This document shows positions 1 to 12,395 of a DNA stretch of 64,000 bases, piece after piece. The position numbers and the translations under genes are program-made. The stretch spans positions 1,890,903 to 1,954,902 of the forward strand of contig NC_037266.1 in assembly GCF_000002425.4 (NCBI RefSeq). Direction: 5' to 3'. Under the pieces are notes generated by a model that was given only the letters and a program-made list of their open reading frames with translations, searched no databases and was not told the origin of the DNA. The stretch comes from Physcomitrium patens. Its lineage: Eukaryota; Streptophyta; Bryopsida; Funariales; Funariaceae. Within the stretch, counting starts at the first letter, position 1. Every line of letters begins with the position of its first letter.

Positions 1-432
1 TTCAAATACGATATGTATTTTTAAGACATGGAGATGCAATATCATAGAAATCAGTGAAACAAACAATAACTGCAACTTCATCCAACCATGCAAAAATTAT
101 TGTCTTACATGAAGCATCTTGAGAATGTATTTGGTTGCGATCAATTGATAAATTCATTCAAACAACCTTTGGATTTTCATATGATGATTCTTCAACTATC
201 TTACATAAAGATAATACTGCTTGTATTGCACAGATGCAAGTTGGTTTCATTAAAGGCTACATGGCAAAGCATATTGATCCTAAGTATTTTAGTTATACCT
301 ATGAATTGATTATTGATTAAGCACTTATAATTAAGAAAATTGAATCTACAAATAACCTTGCTGATCTCTTCACCAAAGCTCTCCCATTGTGCAACCATCG
401 TCGACTTACTTATGGCATTGGTATGCGGTGAC
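1..432 (+). pseudogene. Ty1/copia RNase H C-terminal remnant
   Basis: Frame 3 from the window edge reads as the end of a copia polyprotein: motifs such as ITATSSNHA, DNTACIAQM, KHIDPKYF and, near the end, NNLADLFTKALP are the usual RNase H tail of Ty1/copia elements. Three in-frame stops break it: TAG at about 54 (an expected W), TGA near 119 (an expected R), and TAA at 318. The 5' part of the element lies outside the window, so the gene is both truncated and dead. A copia-type 3' LTR follows 230 bp downstream, which supports the assignment. Confidence 0.85.
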
Positions 433-650
433 TTGCTTTTCTTGAATAAGAAAGTTAATGAGCTCTTTAAATAATTAAAAAAAATGATGTTGTACTCTTT
501 TTCCGTCATCTATGGTTTTGTCCTTAAATACAATAAGATTTTCCTAGATAAGGTTTTAATGAGGCAACAATTGTTGATCTTATAAGATCATAGAAAAGTA
601 TAGATCATAATTCTATACAAATTTTATATTATGTAAATATTATGATGAGC

Positions 651-659
651 AAGGAGGAG
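651..659 (+). other. Polypurine tract of the copia element
   Basis: A purine-only run, aaggaggag, lies directly before the LTR start. This is the position and composition of the plus-strand primer of LTR retrotransposons. Confidence 0.6.
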
Positions 660-928
660 CGTTGAGAGCATTAAATGTACCTGACGCTCTCCATAGTATT
701 TACCGTAGACTACAGTAAATACCATAGCTACAATATTTAGAGTCTAGTCGAGAAGAATTGTTTATCCTCTCCCCTTTCTCTTCTTGTATACAAGACACAA
801 CCAGATCAATAGATTTTTATGTGTAAAGCTCTCTATCCTTAGAAACCCTCTTATGTGTATGACTTACTACTACTCTTGTGTGTGTATTACTAACTACTAC
901 TCTTGTGTTTTTCTAAACATTCTCAACA
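660..928 (+). repeat. 3' LTR of the Ty1/copia element
   Basis: A 269-bp segment starts CGTTGAGAG (the canonical TG changed to CG) and ends ATTCTCAACA, giving inverted termini TTGAGA/TCTCAA. It follows a polypurine tract and the RNase H remnant, as a 3' LTR should. The partner 5' LTR is outside the window, so the target site duplication cannot be checked. Confidence 0.75.
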
Positions 929-2177
929 AAAACAAAAGATGACCAACATTTCATCAGCGGCAAGTCTCCAACCATATACTTGACCTGCTCGAAAGCCTCA
1001 TGGGGGACAAAACTAAAACGCACCATTAATAGAATTAATTATTGATGCAAGTTGGAGTGGAGGTGTTGGCGAACCCCAACTAGCATCAATCAAGACATGA
1101 AAACTCGCTTTGTGCCAACTTCAAATGAATGCGAGTTTCCCTTTTGCTTCACACAATGGCACTACACCGCTGAGCCCCCTCGTTTGCTCCATGTCACTTC
1201 AACTATGTAACGTCGTCTACATCAGCCCCAATGCCATCTCATCCTTGTGAATCATCATTTATCCATGTCATGCTCATTGCTCCAAGTCACCCTTAATTGA
1301 AATTAGGATTAGGATAAAATTTAATTACCACGCTAATGCGGCTGGAGTAAAACACTATGTACTTTTAGACCTTTTTGTGAATGAGAAAGCTCTCGATTGA
1401 TTATAATTTGCAACAAAATTTACATTAACCAGTAGTAACAACCGCTGTTTCCATCCGTCCTCTGAAAAGAATCAACCATCTCAACTCTTCTGTAGAGAAT
1501 GTGATTACAAAACAAAACCCTTCAAATCAATCCAACGAGACCCACCAAAACTGCGACTAGAGTGACTTCGAAGGTTTAAGACTCAAACTGGTCCTGTAAA
1601 TTATCCAATGTTAACACCTTTATAATGATGTGTAGACGGAAGACAGAAATACACATGAACTACGACTTCTGAATCAGCATTGGATCCTTCGAAGTCGCAA
1701 AAACTGCAGTTCGACTTTATCATGCCTAACGCTTTCTTTAAGCTACAATTCTACAATCTAAACCACTCTACAGCGTTCCACGGTTGGCACTCCGGCTCGA
1801 TCGTGAAATTTTCAGAAACTCTCTCTCTCATCATAAAATCAGAAGACCAGCAGTTAAGGTCTTTGACATGGCAGCTGAACTTTGAATATAATCTTCTCAA
1901 ATAGGAGTATCACCTAATCTCGACGAAGGAAGAGACCTGTATCCGCTTTTACTGGTCAGCCGGTTGCACATATGTTGCATGGATTGCAAACGCTCTTTTC
2001 TCAGCTTCATGAGAACAGAAGTAACAAAGGGACTTCTATACCAACTGGTTCTCATGAACTGCCCACGCCTTGTACAACTAGCAGTGTCGCATCCGAACAC
2101 GATAGAGTCCGCACTGCGAGACAGGCACCGAAGGCAAGGAAATGTGACGAGTCCAGAACAGGTTGATCTCGCTCGCC
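929..2177. other. Spacer and probable 3' UTR of the Pol I subunit gene
   Basis: No gene is recognised. The right-hand part, roughly 1430-2177, lies immediately downstream of the minus-strand stop codon of the RNA polymerase I gene and probably contains its 3' UTR. At 950-1020 the minus strand has a short open stretch with a VGDLPLMKCW motif that could be an old transposon remnant; I could not place it. Confidence 0.4.
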
Positions 2178-5100
2178 TTAAGCTTGTGGTGCAATCATAC
2201 CATCAATATTCTGCAGAAGGTCGAAGGAACCAGTACCCATCTCAACAATTCTCCCCATAACAATCCTTGCAGAGGGTGACTCCAAGTAATCTGAATGCTT
2301 CTGCAGGGTTGCGTCCATAAGAAACACAGTGGCTGTTTCGAAGCTCATTTTAAGGAACGGCGACGGGCTTGAGTTAATACCCAACCTATTGCAAGCCCGA
2401 TATCCGCCTTGGAACGTCATGAAATCAGCAATCAATGCCAAGTGCCTAGGGTTTACAGAAATTCCATATGATCCAAAAACAGCCTGTACTTCAGAGAGGA
2501 TCGTAGCTCGACACGCCTCTACTCCATAGACCTGCAGATACCAGTAAAGTCACGATGATTTAGAATAAACTGTGATGATTTTAGATATCGCTAAATGAAT
2601 GAACCACGACGTAGAAAACATCAGGAAATCGCTAAAATTGGTGTTATCATGCATCAACAATTTTGGTTGCTACCGAATAATCACAGTAAGTGATTACGAA
2701 AGTGGTCACCTTGAGCATAGAGGCCACATTATTGGTGGTCAGCCGGTTGAGATCTAGATCATCAGAGAGTGTCCATATCCCCTCAAAATTGACGCCGTCT
2801 GTCTGCAATGCAGGATTAGAGGAATCTCCCTTGTAATCGATCACAGCACATTTCTCGATGCCAGCCACAGCTCGCACAGAAACCTGGGATGCCACCTTCT
2901 CCACAACCTACAAAAACACACCACCAGTTGGAACACTTCATTTTCTGATACTCTGTCTACATCCCTTCGTTCATATGTTCGTTTACGTAACCACGACGCA
3001 GATTCCATCACCCAAGCATTTCATTAGGAACAAGAAACATTAAATCCCAATGTTGTAGCTGAATAATACAAACAGACAAAAAATTACCTCAGCCAGTATA
3101 ATATGAGGAGTGGACAGTTTCACTGTAAACTTCATCTCGAACACATTCCCATTAATAGTCAAAGAATCTGCCCCATCGACCTCCTTCTGCGGCCCCTGGC
3201 TCTTGGAAGTGGATCTTATCTTTGAAGCAGAATCTCTCTTCTTCACATCTGGTGTTCGAGGCACCACGTCGGTATCACCCCTATCAGCTTCGTCGTCGTA
3301 TAAATTATCTCTATCCATATTCTCCACGACTTCCTGTTCATCGTCTTCGTCTCCAAGAACAGCCTGCACCAAGTGTCTTATCGAGTGTTAAACGCCCTCT
3401 CTTGAAAGTGGCAAACCAAAAATCTTACTTAATGCAAACATTTAGAAAAAGCAAACGAAACTAAGTGAATTCCAGAAGCTACATGAAGGTCGAACCTGTT
3501 CTTTCAAATCCTTTTCCTTGGTTTTCTCAGCGATCTCCATCTCATCATCATCCACATCATCATCATATCCTCTCTCATCGTTGTCCTGGCCTCTCCGCTT
3601 CTCAGCATCTGCACCTTCTTCCTCACCACCCTCTTCCTCATCTTCATCTTCCTGCATTTCTCCTGCTTCGACATCCTTTCCTTTCTTCCTCCCCTTCGGT
3701 TCCTCTCCATCATCAGGACCTGAAACAGAATGTAAAATTTTAATACGCGACCCACATGTACCTTGAAGACTATGAAAAATAAGTTTCGAAGAAAGGAAGC
3801 TATTGAGGTAACCAAACAAGAGCTGAAAAGTTCACTTGTGGATAACATATATTCTTCTATCATAAACGACCAAGGTAGCAAATCAAATTATAATAAATAT
3901 GAAGCAAATTTTGAGATTAAGAAACAAGCTCAGGAACTATATACCGTTATCAAAAGCTTCTGCTCCAGATCCTTCTCCTAACTGGGATGGTTGAACAACA
4001 TGAATAATATTTTCCTTCCTCGTCCCGGATCTGGACTGAAAGTATTTCTTCATCTCTTTCACTAGCCTTGGTATGAACTGGTCTCGAATAACATCCTCAA
4101 TCTCATCAGACTCCAAATCCAAGTGCGGCGGGTACCGGTGAGGAGGATAGACTTTCAATCGGATCTTGAAAATCTTAGAGGGTTGGCCGTTTTGAACAGC
4201 AAAAGGAACTTCACCAACTTCCACATTTTCTAGTAAATCTATCAAACGCAGCTTCCTCAACTTCATCGCGAGTCTTTCGGCATCCTCCCTGAAAATCATC
4301 AAACCCATCCACCAACATGAAAAACAGTAACAACTCCATTAACTTCTTTCAGCACTTTTCAACACCTGGAAGACTTTTGGACCAAAAAATAATACAAGAA
4401 AAACAATAGGCATACTTGATAAATATCTGTATTCAACTGATTATTCACCTGGTTTTCCCGATCAACAATGGGCAGGTCATGATGGGTGTAGAAATATCAG
4501 CTGATGCAGTCATTAAGATTTCTCGCAATCGAGGTATACCAAGTGTCACATTCATTTCTCCTCGTCCAGCAAAATGAAATGTGTTTAACCTGAGAATTAG
4601 TCAAAAGTCAGGCATTTAGCTTAAGTTATACGTCACCCATGAAATTGACTAGAAACCCAGAATAACTACAAGAAAACAGGTTCGAGGTCGCCAAGTTCAA
4701 ACATCAAGAGCAAATAATCATTAAACGAGCACCGCATTAGAAGTAACTTGCAGCTATCAAAAAACATCTCTGTAAGCATGAAAGATTCAATCTAAGTAAC
4801 CTGACGGAGTCCAAAATGAAGAGAAATGGATGAGAGAAAGTTACATACGTCATCTGAGTAGAAGGTTCACCCACTGACTGTGCAGCAAGGCATCCAACAG
4901 GTTCACCAGGTTGTGCAAGACTGGACGCATACTTCAGTGACATCAAATACCTAAAATTTTCCCTATCTTTGCGACTTCTAAGGTGCAATCGCTTCCTTTC
5001 TGCCTTCGATATTGTGGCATTGGCAATAAAACCATCCACTTTCGCTTCAAAAGCCATAGAGACAGCTTCCAATGTTTCAGCTTGGTTATTCATTCCTTCA

Positions 5101-8100
5101 AAGTCAGCTTTGTTTTCTACGACTTTGTCCTTTTTATTTCGTTTAGGCCGTTCGTTCGGATCTTTACCGAGTCGCAATGAGACAAGATCTTGATTCTGCA
5201 ATAGACACATCCATTTATCAAATTCAAAAGGAAATGCAGGAAATATTTCAGCGTATTATTACTATCAAACGTTTTAATACCGTTGCGTGGGCATACATGA
5301 GATAGCATAACTACACAAACTAGAGCAGTGCCTACAATTGCACACCACTTCCCGGCCTCTATTCGTTGCTTGGATATATTAGATTTCCGAATGAACTTCA
5401 AACAACCCAAAGTGGTGGCATGAAGCTTACAGTCGCCAAAAGCTCGAATTTTAACAGATGGCTCGTCTTCGTGACATCGATGCCATCTTCTCCGTACCGA
5501 AACTGCACTATTGAACCATCAGAGTCACGTACAGTGTAATCATAATGTACTTTCAATGACTCTAAATTTTTCATGAGACATCTCTGTAAGTAACCACTTC
5601 GAGAAGTTTTGACAGCCGTATCAACCAATCTGCATAACAGCCCACAAGAATGAATACAAAACTCGATAAATAATTACATCTGGAAATTAAGCCCAATCAA
5701 TCTTAGTGAGCCTCGGGCATCCCAAACAACCCTATCTGAAGACGTTAATTTTTGCTTGTGCTTTTTCAACAATGAGGATTTCAAATTATCAGGTACACAT
5801 GGGCAATGTGAAACAGGCTAAATTTAAAATAAAAAAAAATATAATCCCAAAGCAAAATGCAGGTGGAAAGTATTGCTCAATACCCATCTCGGCCTGCCAT
5901 ACAATGGAAATAATACTCTTGAGGACGAAGTCCAGTCAAGAAACGATCTCCAATAAAGCCTCCTGCACGCGCACTTGGGTCCCATGGAGGAAAACAAGGC
6001 AACGTCTTGCCAGAACTCATACGAGGCACTCGCTTACCCTCAAGCTCCTGCTGCCCAAGCAATGACGAGATTTGTGTAAAGTTCACCTGCAATCCAGATC
6101 ATAACGATACATTACTTAATTATCAGAAACGATGTGGAATTCAAGCTAAAACAAGCGAAAGTAGTATAAAGCAGAGACTGTTAAAATTAAATACAATCAC
6201 GACCTACGAAAGACCTGTGTTTAAAATAAGTATCCAAAGACCACGATAAAAAGAAGATTAAACAAACGTGATTACCATCAGAAAGTGAAGTGACAAAGAG
6301 AAGCATGTTGAGGGCCTCACCAGTCCTCCCTTAGCACCAGTGATGGTCATAAGAGACAGGCAGTTAGCGGGAAAAGGCTTCATCAGTCCTTTGGGGAATA
6401 TTGTATTATTAATATCAGAAGTGATGCGGTTAAGAGCACTAGTCATAAGCATGTCAAGCCGTGCGCTTGCAGCATCTCCTTTACTTTGAATTCTCTTCTC
6501 CACTTCATCTCTGATCTCCTCCATGTTAAGCTCTGATTAATTAAGAAAAATTAGAAACGGAATGTGCTCCAGCTAAAGCCAAGACAGAATCAACTGGTGT
6601 ACCAGTTGAAGAAGAACTAAGTAACATCGCACTGAAGAAGATTGACATGAAAACATGCGACACAGCAGCAGCTACTGGGCAGGTTATTCTTGCTCCGTAG
6701 TCACAAGCGGCTCTAATTCTTCCGCATCAAAGAAATGCTTATTAGAACATGTAATTTGAACATGGATGGATAAGTTACCTCCTTCTTCATCTACGCCAAC
6801 AAAGCGTGCATTGATTTTGTTGCCAAGATCGTCAGTTTCTTTAAGCTTATTCCGTCTCGACTTCTCAGATTTAGGAACTAAAAGAAGGTCCCCGAATCCA
6901 CAAGTAAACCCATGCATCTGTTACCAAACAAACGACAATACAGATAATAGGATTATTTCTGTATACTGATGAATAACAGGAAGCAAATATGCTAAAGGAA
7001 GCTATCTGATTTCTATTTCTACTTTGGCGTTAAATTATACTGAACTCAATGTACGAATGCCAAAAGAAAGATGTTAAAGGACGCTACAAAACCTCAAAAG
7101 CATTTGAGATGAATTAAAAAAAAAACAAAAAAATAGAAAACACAGGCGAAAGCTTGGGGCCGTTTCAAGGAACTAACAGCCTTGATGCGAACCTGAAGGT
7201 AGGCAGTGAAGAGTCGGCTGAAAACAGATAATAGACGGCCAGCCATCTCAGGTCCATAAAGCTCCTGGAAAGTGTGAACGATTCCGAATTTTCCAAACTG
7301 AGCCTTGTCGATAACACCACAAACAAGCTCATTGTCTCTCACAATTAGTTCAAGCTCACCGCTTGTCTTGCCCCAGTAATCTCCAGAAACTTTGATCGGT
7401 GCTTTCAAAGTGAAAGATGGAAACCCATGAGTTATGTGGTTGAAAACAGTTGTCAACACCTGCAACATTGTCGATTGCTTAATGAGCATTTTCACTGTAT
7501 GTTACGAAAGTTACCATTCTGAGGACAAGATGCAACCCTCAACTATTCCAGTTTGTTTAGAAAAAACATCACGTCAAAAGGATCAAGGGATTTCAAATGA
7601 GCAAGAGGTGAAAAGCAAAATTAAGCAAAATAACATTTCACTCTATGTTCTGTGGTAATTTCTCGTTAACTCCATCATGACTTATCAAGATTAATTTGTT
7701 CCCCAATATCGTCACAAGGCGGGTGGAAGTCAGATAACATCTAGCTATGCAAGAAAGAACGATATCTGTGAGGATCTTACTTGCTTTCCAGTCCATAAGG
7801 GATAAGGTTTCATAACAGCGGGAGGAAGAGGGATAATTGGAAGGTCTCGATCAATTAAACTCAGGGCAACATTCTTGTTCTTCCGCTTGAAGTTAGCAGC
7901 ATTCATCGAAACACATGCCGAGTACACTAACTGGTGATAATCCTCTTTGCTCAAAAATGTGTCTCGCTTTGTAAGTAAGGTCGCACTGACAATATGGTCC
8001 TGATAACAAAAACATTAGCAGGAAATTTCTCAGATTTATGACCACTGAAAAGATGCATTAGGCACGAATTTGCTTGTTCATAATCAAGACTAACCCCATC

Positions 8101-11100
8101 TTAAAAGCGAGTACGTATAGTTATTTACCTGAATAAGTCCACGAATAGGGTCACCACTAGTCGGGACGACATACTGTTGATCCGCGTTCACAATTTCATA
8201 AGCCTCTGCACGTCCTAGTTCCTCTTGTGGAAAATGGACATTCATTTCATCACCATCAAAATCTGCATTATATGTACTGCAAGCCAACATTACCAGAGTT
8301 CTGAATTAAATGCAATCCTACAAGACAGAATGTAGGTGAGCAGGATGGGCATAAATAAATGTTGCATGACATAGGGGAAAAAAATCATACATTCAGTCTG
8401 GTGCACTAATCGTACATAATTCCAGGCGTGCTGAATATCAACTAGGCTAACCTGCAGTTGGCATAGTGCAAACGCAAAGTCTTCTCTCCTTTGAGCACTC
8501 GTGCTTTGTGGGCCATTACTCCTGGTTTGTGCAGTGTGGGCTATGCAAGAAAAGGAAAATTGTTATAATTATCAAATAATGAATGTTGAAAAGGACAGTA
8601 CACAATAGAAATTATTTCAGAATCATGCAAGAAGACATGTGCTACCTTGTTCAAATCTCTTTCACGATGTGAAAGAATTTAATCCAAAATTAAGAATTGA
8701 TCTAACCAGTATGTAGTTCGTGTCAGAAGGTTGAACCCACCTGACGATTCACAAGCAACACGTCTCCATCCCGCAGATGTCTATACACTGTCTTTCCAAC
8801 TGACCTGCCTCCATCAACGTTCGTACCCCTGACTGCCATTCCAGGAGTTGAAAGAAGGGTTTTGGCCAATGCTGTCCTCTTGTGTTTAGGAAGTTTATCC
8901 AACCCAATAATTCGTCCCTCCTCATCTTCGACATGAGTTGCACCAGGATGCACCTGAGGACCATTCTCAACTGCCTCCCTCATTTGATGCACATTCCACG
9001 GCGTCACTCTCTGTACATAAGAACACGCTCCGTAAGTAGCTGCAATCGTTTATAAACTAATAGTGTGGATGAAATATGCACCAAAAGCACATACGTTAAG
9101 ATTGAGGTTGGAATTCCTCACTGCATATACAAATTTACCGACCCTGAATAGCATAATTACGCTTACTTTACTATTTTGCAAAACAGAAGATTTTAAACAA
9201 GGGGATGAGACGTACCTCTGGGTACGTTAAGCGAGTCGCAAAATATGGCGGAATGCCAATTTCATTCACAGCGATGTAAGGGTCCGGTGAAATTACAGAC
9301 CGGCACGCATAATTCACACGTTTACCCATCATGTTCATGCGGAATAGCCCTTCTTTTTTCTCAAGAAGTTGCCTAACGCCACCTTGTTGATCTTTCCCCA
9401 GCCCAGTTGCTAGTGGTATTCACGAAAAAAGAACAAACTTTAGACTAATAACATTTCTGGCAAACTCTAGTACTTCAAAAACACTAGCTCCGATCATCAC
9501 ATGAAAAACTGAGAAACTAGAGAGCAAAATAAACTATCAACTAAATAACATAGTTTCACCCCGAGAAGGAACCCCAACACAGTGACAACAATTGGATGAT
9601 TAACAAGAACCTCAAGCCAAACCATCAGCCACAAACATACACAGATTCAATAGACTATGCGCATTGCGTCCCAAGTACCTGTGGTACTATCAAGAAGGGC
9701 ACAGACATCATTCTGCAAGGCCAACCATAGCCTAGTAGCTTGACCAACGTCAACTTTCAATTTGGAACCATCCTCGCCTTTCTTGCCCCTTGAAGCTTCT
9801 GTTACTGCAATATTGGCTCGAATGATACGACCATAGAATATGTTTTGTGGATGTTCCAGAACCTACGAAATCAGAAATCAAACAATGAGGATAAACTAAT
9901 TAGAGCATTCGGACCATGGTAGATCAAGAAATACGTTGCAAAACACTAACACCCTATTAGATACAGAAAAGAAAGTTTCTGTTGATGCAGAAGAAGTCGC
10001 AGACACTACACATGATACGGATTGTGGAGTGTGTTTTGACCTTCGTCGGAATGTATAGTGCACTGGACCAGAAAGTGGGGAAGCTTCACATTTGCAGCCT
10101 AACAATCAAGACAATACGTTACTCAGACGTAAGGATAGAAAATGCTTACATCACCGTTCATTATATTTGGTGGCCGGAACTTGTTTGGTGTGACCAAAAG
10201 CGTTTGTAAGAAGAACATAGAGGCATCCGACTTCGCACTTTTATCCAGACCCATACGGCCACCAATCTCACCCAAACCCCAAACAAGGGCGCAGATCCTC
10301 TTTTCAGTTTGCCATGTTAAGGTGATGTGTTCTCTGACCTGCAAAGTAGAGAACCGCAATCGGACATCAAAAGTAGAATAAAGGCAGCACCGCGAGCACA
10401 ACCTACGTTGACAGACCAGTGTGTCAAATCCATTAAGGCACGAATAACGCAACATATTTTTGTCACTAGATTAAATGCCAACTGGAAGTGCACCGAGAGA
10501 TTACAAGCAATTAGAGCATTTATATTCAAAAAGGATGTAGGCTTTACCTCAGACGTGGTTAGAAACCTCTTCTTGCTCCAGCTCTCGTGATCTTCCGCTT
10601 TGAAACCACTCGACTTCGGATTTAAGACTTTACATCCCTTACCTTTCTTGGCTGATCCCATAGACTCCATTGCATCTGTGTCCAGCTCCATGTCCATAGC
10701 ATTAATAGACTCCTCGACATCCTCCATTTCATCATCTGAGTTTGATTTTTTTCTAAGACTACGCAGAGTCACGGTATTTCTTATTCCTCGCATGATGTTG
10801 TTGGAGCGATGACTGCTGCTCAGTGGTTCCTACATTAAATACGTCATGATAAGTTCCCGCAACGTCAGAATCAACATTATAAACCTGGGACCTTGAAAAG
10901 CGAGTGCTTCAGTCACATTACACCTTACTATTGAATATCACCTGAAATATTTTTCCCACTCCAGATTGCTTGATAACCGGGACGTGTGCCAAGCAATTCT
11001 CACACTTGGTTTTGGGCATGTCATCTTTGAAGCGAGAAATAACAGTCCGAGCAGCTGCGAGTTGGGTGGAAGTCCATTGCGTTCTGGGGTTTCCACTCTT

Positions 11101-12357
11101 AGTTGTAAGTATATCGTTGGCAATTGTTTCAACATCCTCATCAGAAAGATTCATACCAACACCTTCCTCATCATCTGATTTTGGAAGTTGTAATCTGGCA
11201 GCGTCAATCATTCGGCCTTCGGCGATCAACTCTAGTTTTGTGGCAAATAATGCCACCTGCGACAAGATTTCACGAGTTACAATAATTCCAAAAAGACTGA
11301 AACCACTTGAAACAACCAAATCAAATTAGCCAGTAACACATCGAACTTAGATTTCAACAGTAAGACACTGATTATGAAAACGGGAGCCTGGGGCTTAGTG
11401 TTCACGATGGACATAGAGGAGATTCTAGAATTGAGTTCAGAATTTACGCGCTGCTCGTGCATTTTGAAATGATGACAGAAAGGGCAGATCCATTTGAGGA
11501 TCTTCACGAGTTCTTTGAACACTAAGGGATTGTAAACAGGCAGTATGAGGTCTATGTGCCCGAAGTGGCCTGTGCAGTGCAATTGTGGTTGACGACAGGT
11601 CGTACATCTGAATCACAAAGAAACAAGGGCACCGTAAGTATCCGAACACAAAGCCAAAGTATGAGATCTTCAACTGCATGTGTTAATAAGCATCGTGTAA
11701 CAAGAATGTGATCAAAGCCATGATCACAATACAACGCAGAGTGTATGCCTTAAATGAGGCTTAGCACAAGAATGTCGTGCGGTGAGGAAAGTACGTTGAG
11801 GTTTGATTCAACGGGCCAAGCGCAGGGTCGTAAAGTCCCCCTACAACAGGGTTTTTCAAATTGTCGAACAGCACGGGACTGCTGATCTGCTTCACACTAA
11901 TAGCATGTTTTTCAGCGTCAGTGTAAAATGAGAATCCCACCGCCTCCACATAATTGGTGATGACCTGCCACACATCGTTGGACGCAGAAGCTCGTCAATT
12001 CCAGCTCAAGTTTACCAGTTAACTGAAGCTGGCCTCAAAATCACCTTAACCACGCAGAAGGAAACAGGGAGACACCACCGCCAGAATTCCACGCTCTCAC
12101 TTAATCTTTTCCCACTTTACATTTTTTTTTTTTTTTCAAGACACTGAGAAAATTGTCTTTGCCATGACTACAACAAACAATACACAGCTCACACGGCACC
12201 AATAACAAAACCACACTGGAGCATCTTCCCCAACATCCTGTCAAGCCCAAATTTCTCATCCAAATCTCCGTTTCCCAAGCCACCATGTCCCACGTGATTA
12301 TTATCCAATAACTGAGATGCTCAAGCTCACCTCGGGACGGCCTTGCAAACGACTCAT
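2178..12357 (-). CDS. NRPA1: DNA-directed RNA polymerase I largest subunit (A190 type)
   Basis: Catalytic clamp and active-site subunit of nucleolar Pol I, which transcribes 35S pre-rRNA. Exons, in transcription order: 12357-12331, 11964-11795, 11607-11448, 11256-10942, 10829-10548, 10338-10150, 9862-9679, 9409-9216, 9010-8741, 8540-8452, 8276-8129, 7999-7781, 7459-7193, 6917-6779, 6532-6321, 6086-5884, 5629-5431, 5195-4849, 4589-4449, 4288-3945, 3719-3496, 3363-3088, 2907-2710, 2531-2178. All introns are GT-AG and every junction is in phase: 5151 nt, 1716 aa, close to the family size (about 1660-1670 in yeast and Arabidopsis, from memory). Landmarks: N-terminal zinc region with CTGHFGH and CPFCHH (about 66-119); catalytic NADFDGD with Asp632, 634 and 636; trigger-loop region [20 protein letters not shown] (about 1184-1203); an acidic linker (about 1360-1490); and a C-terminal end MGTGSFDLL typical of A190. 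The least certain part is the 9-codon first exon. Confidence 0.95.
3088..3719 (-). other. Acidic low-complexity segment of the Pol I subunit (exons 21-22)
   Basis: These exons encode an Asp/Glu-rich stretch with runs such as [13 protein letters not shown] and DDDVDDDE mixed with Lys/Arg blocks, corresponding to the long acidic insertion in the jaw region of A190-type subunits. Antisense open frames rich in Ser, Pro and His across this segment are by-products of the GAG/GAT codon bias. Confidence 0.8.
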
Positions 12358-12395
12358 GGCTGCAACCGCAACCCGCTTATGGGACACGCGATCAT
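12354..12395 (-). promoter_or_regulatory. uORF overlapping the Pol I subunit start codon
   Basis: A 13-codon upstream ORF starts at 12395 and its TGA stop overlaps the main ATG as ATGA. If the transcript starts upstream of 12395, ribosomes finishing this ORF would be placed exactly on the main start codon. The sequence shows the overlap; any effect on translation is inference. Confidence 0.5.

Noticed and set aside
3110-3766. Plus-strand Ser/Pro/His-rich frames opposite the Pol I acidic exons
   Set aside because: They are the complement of GAG/GAT-rich acidic coding sequence.
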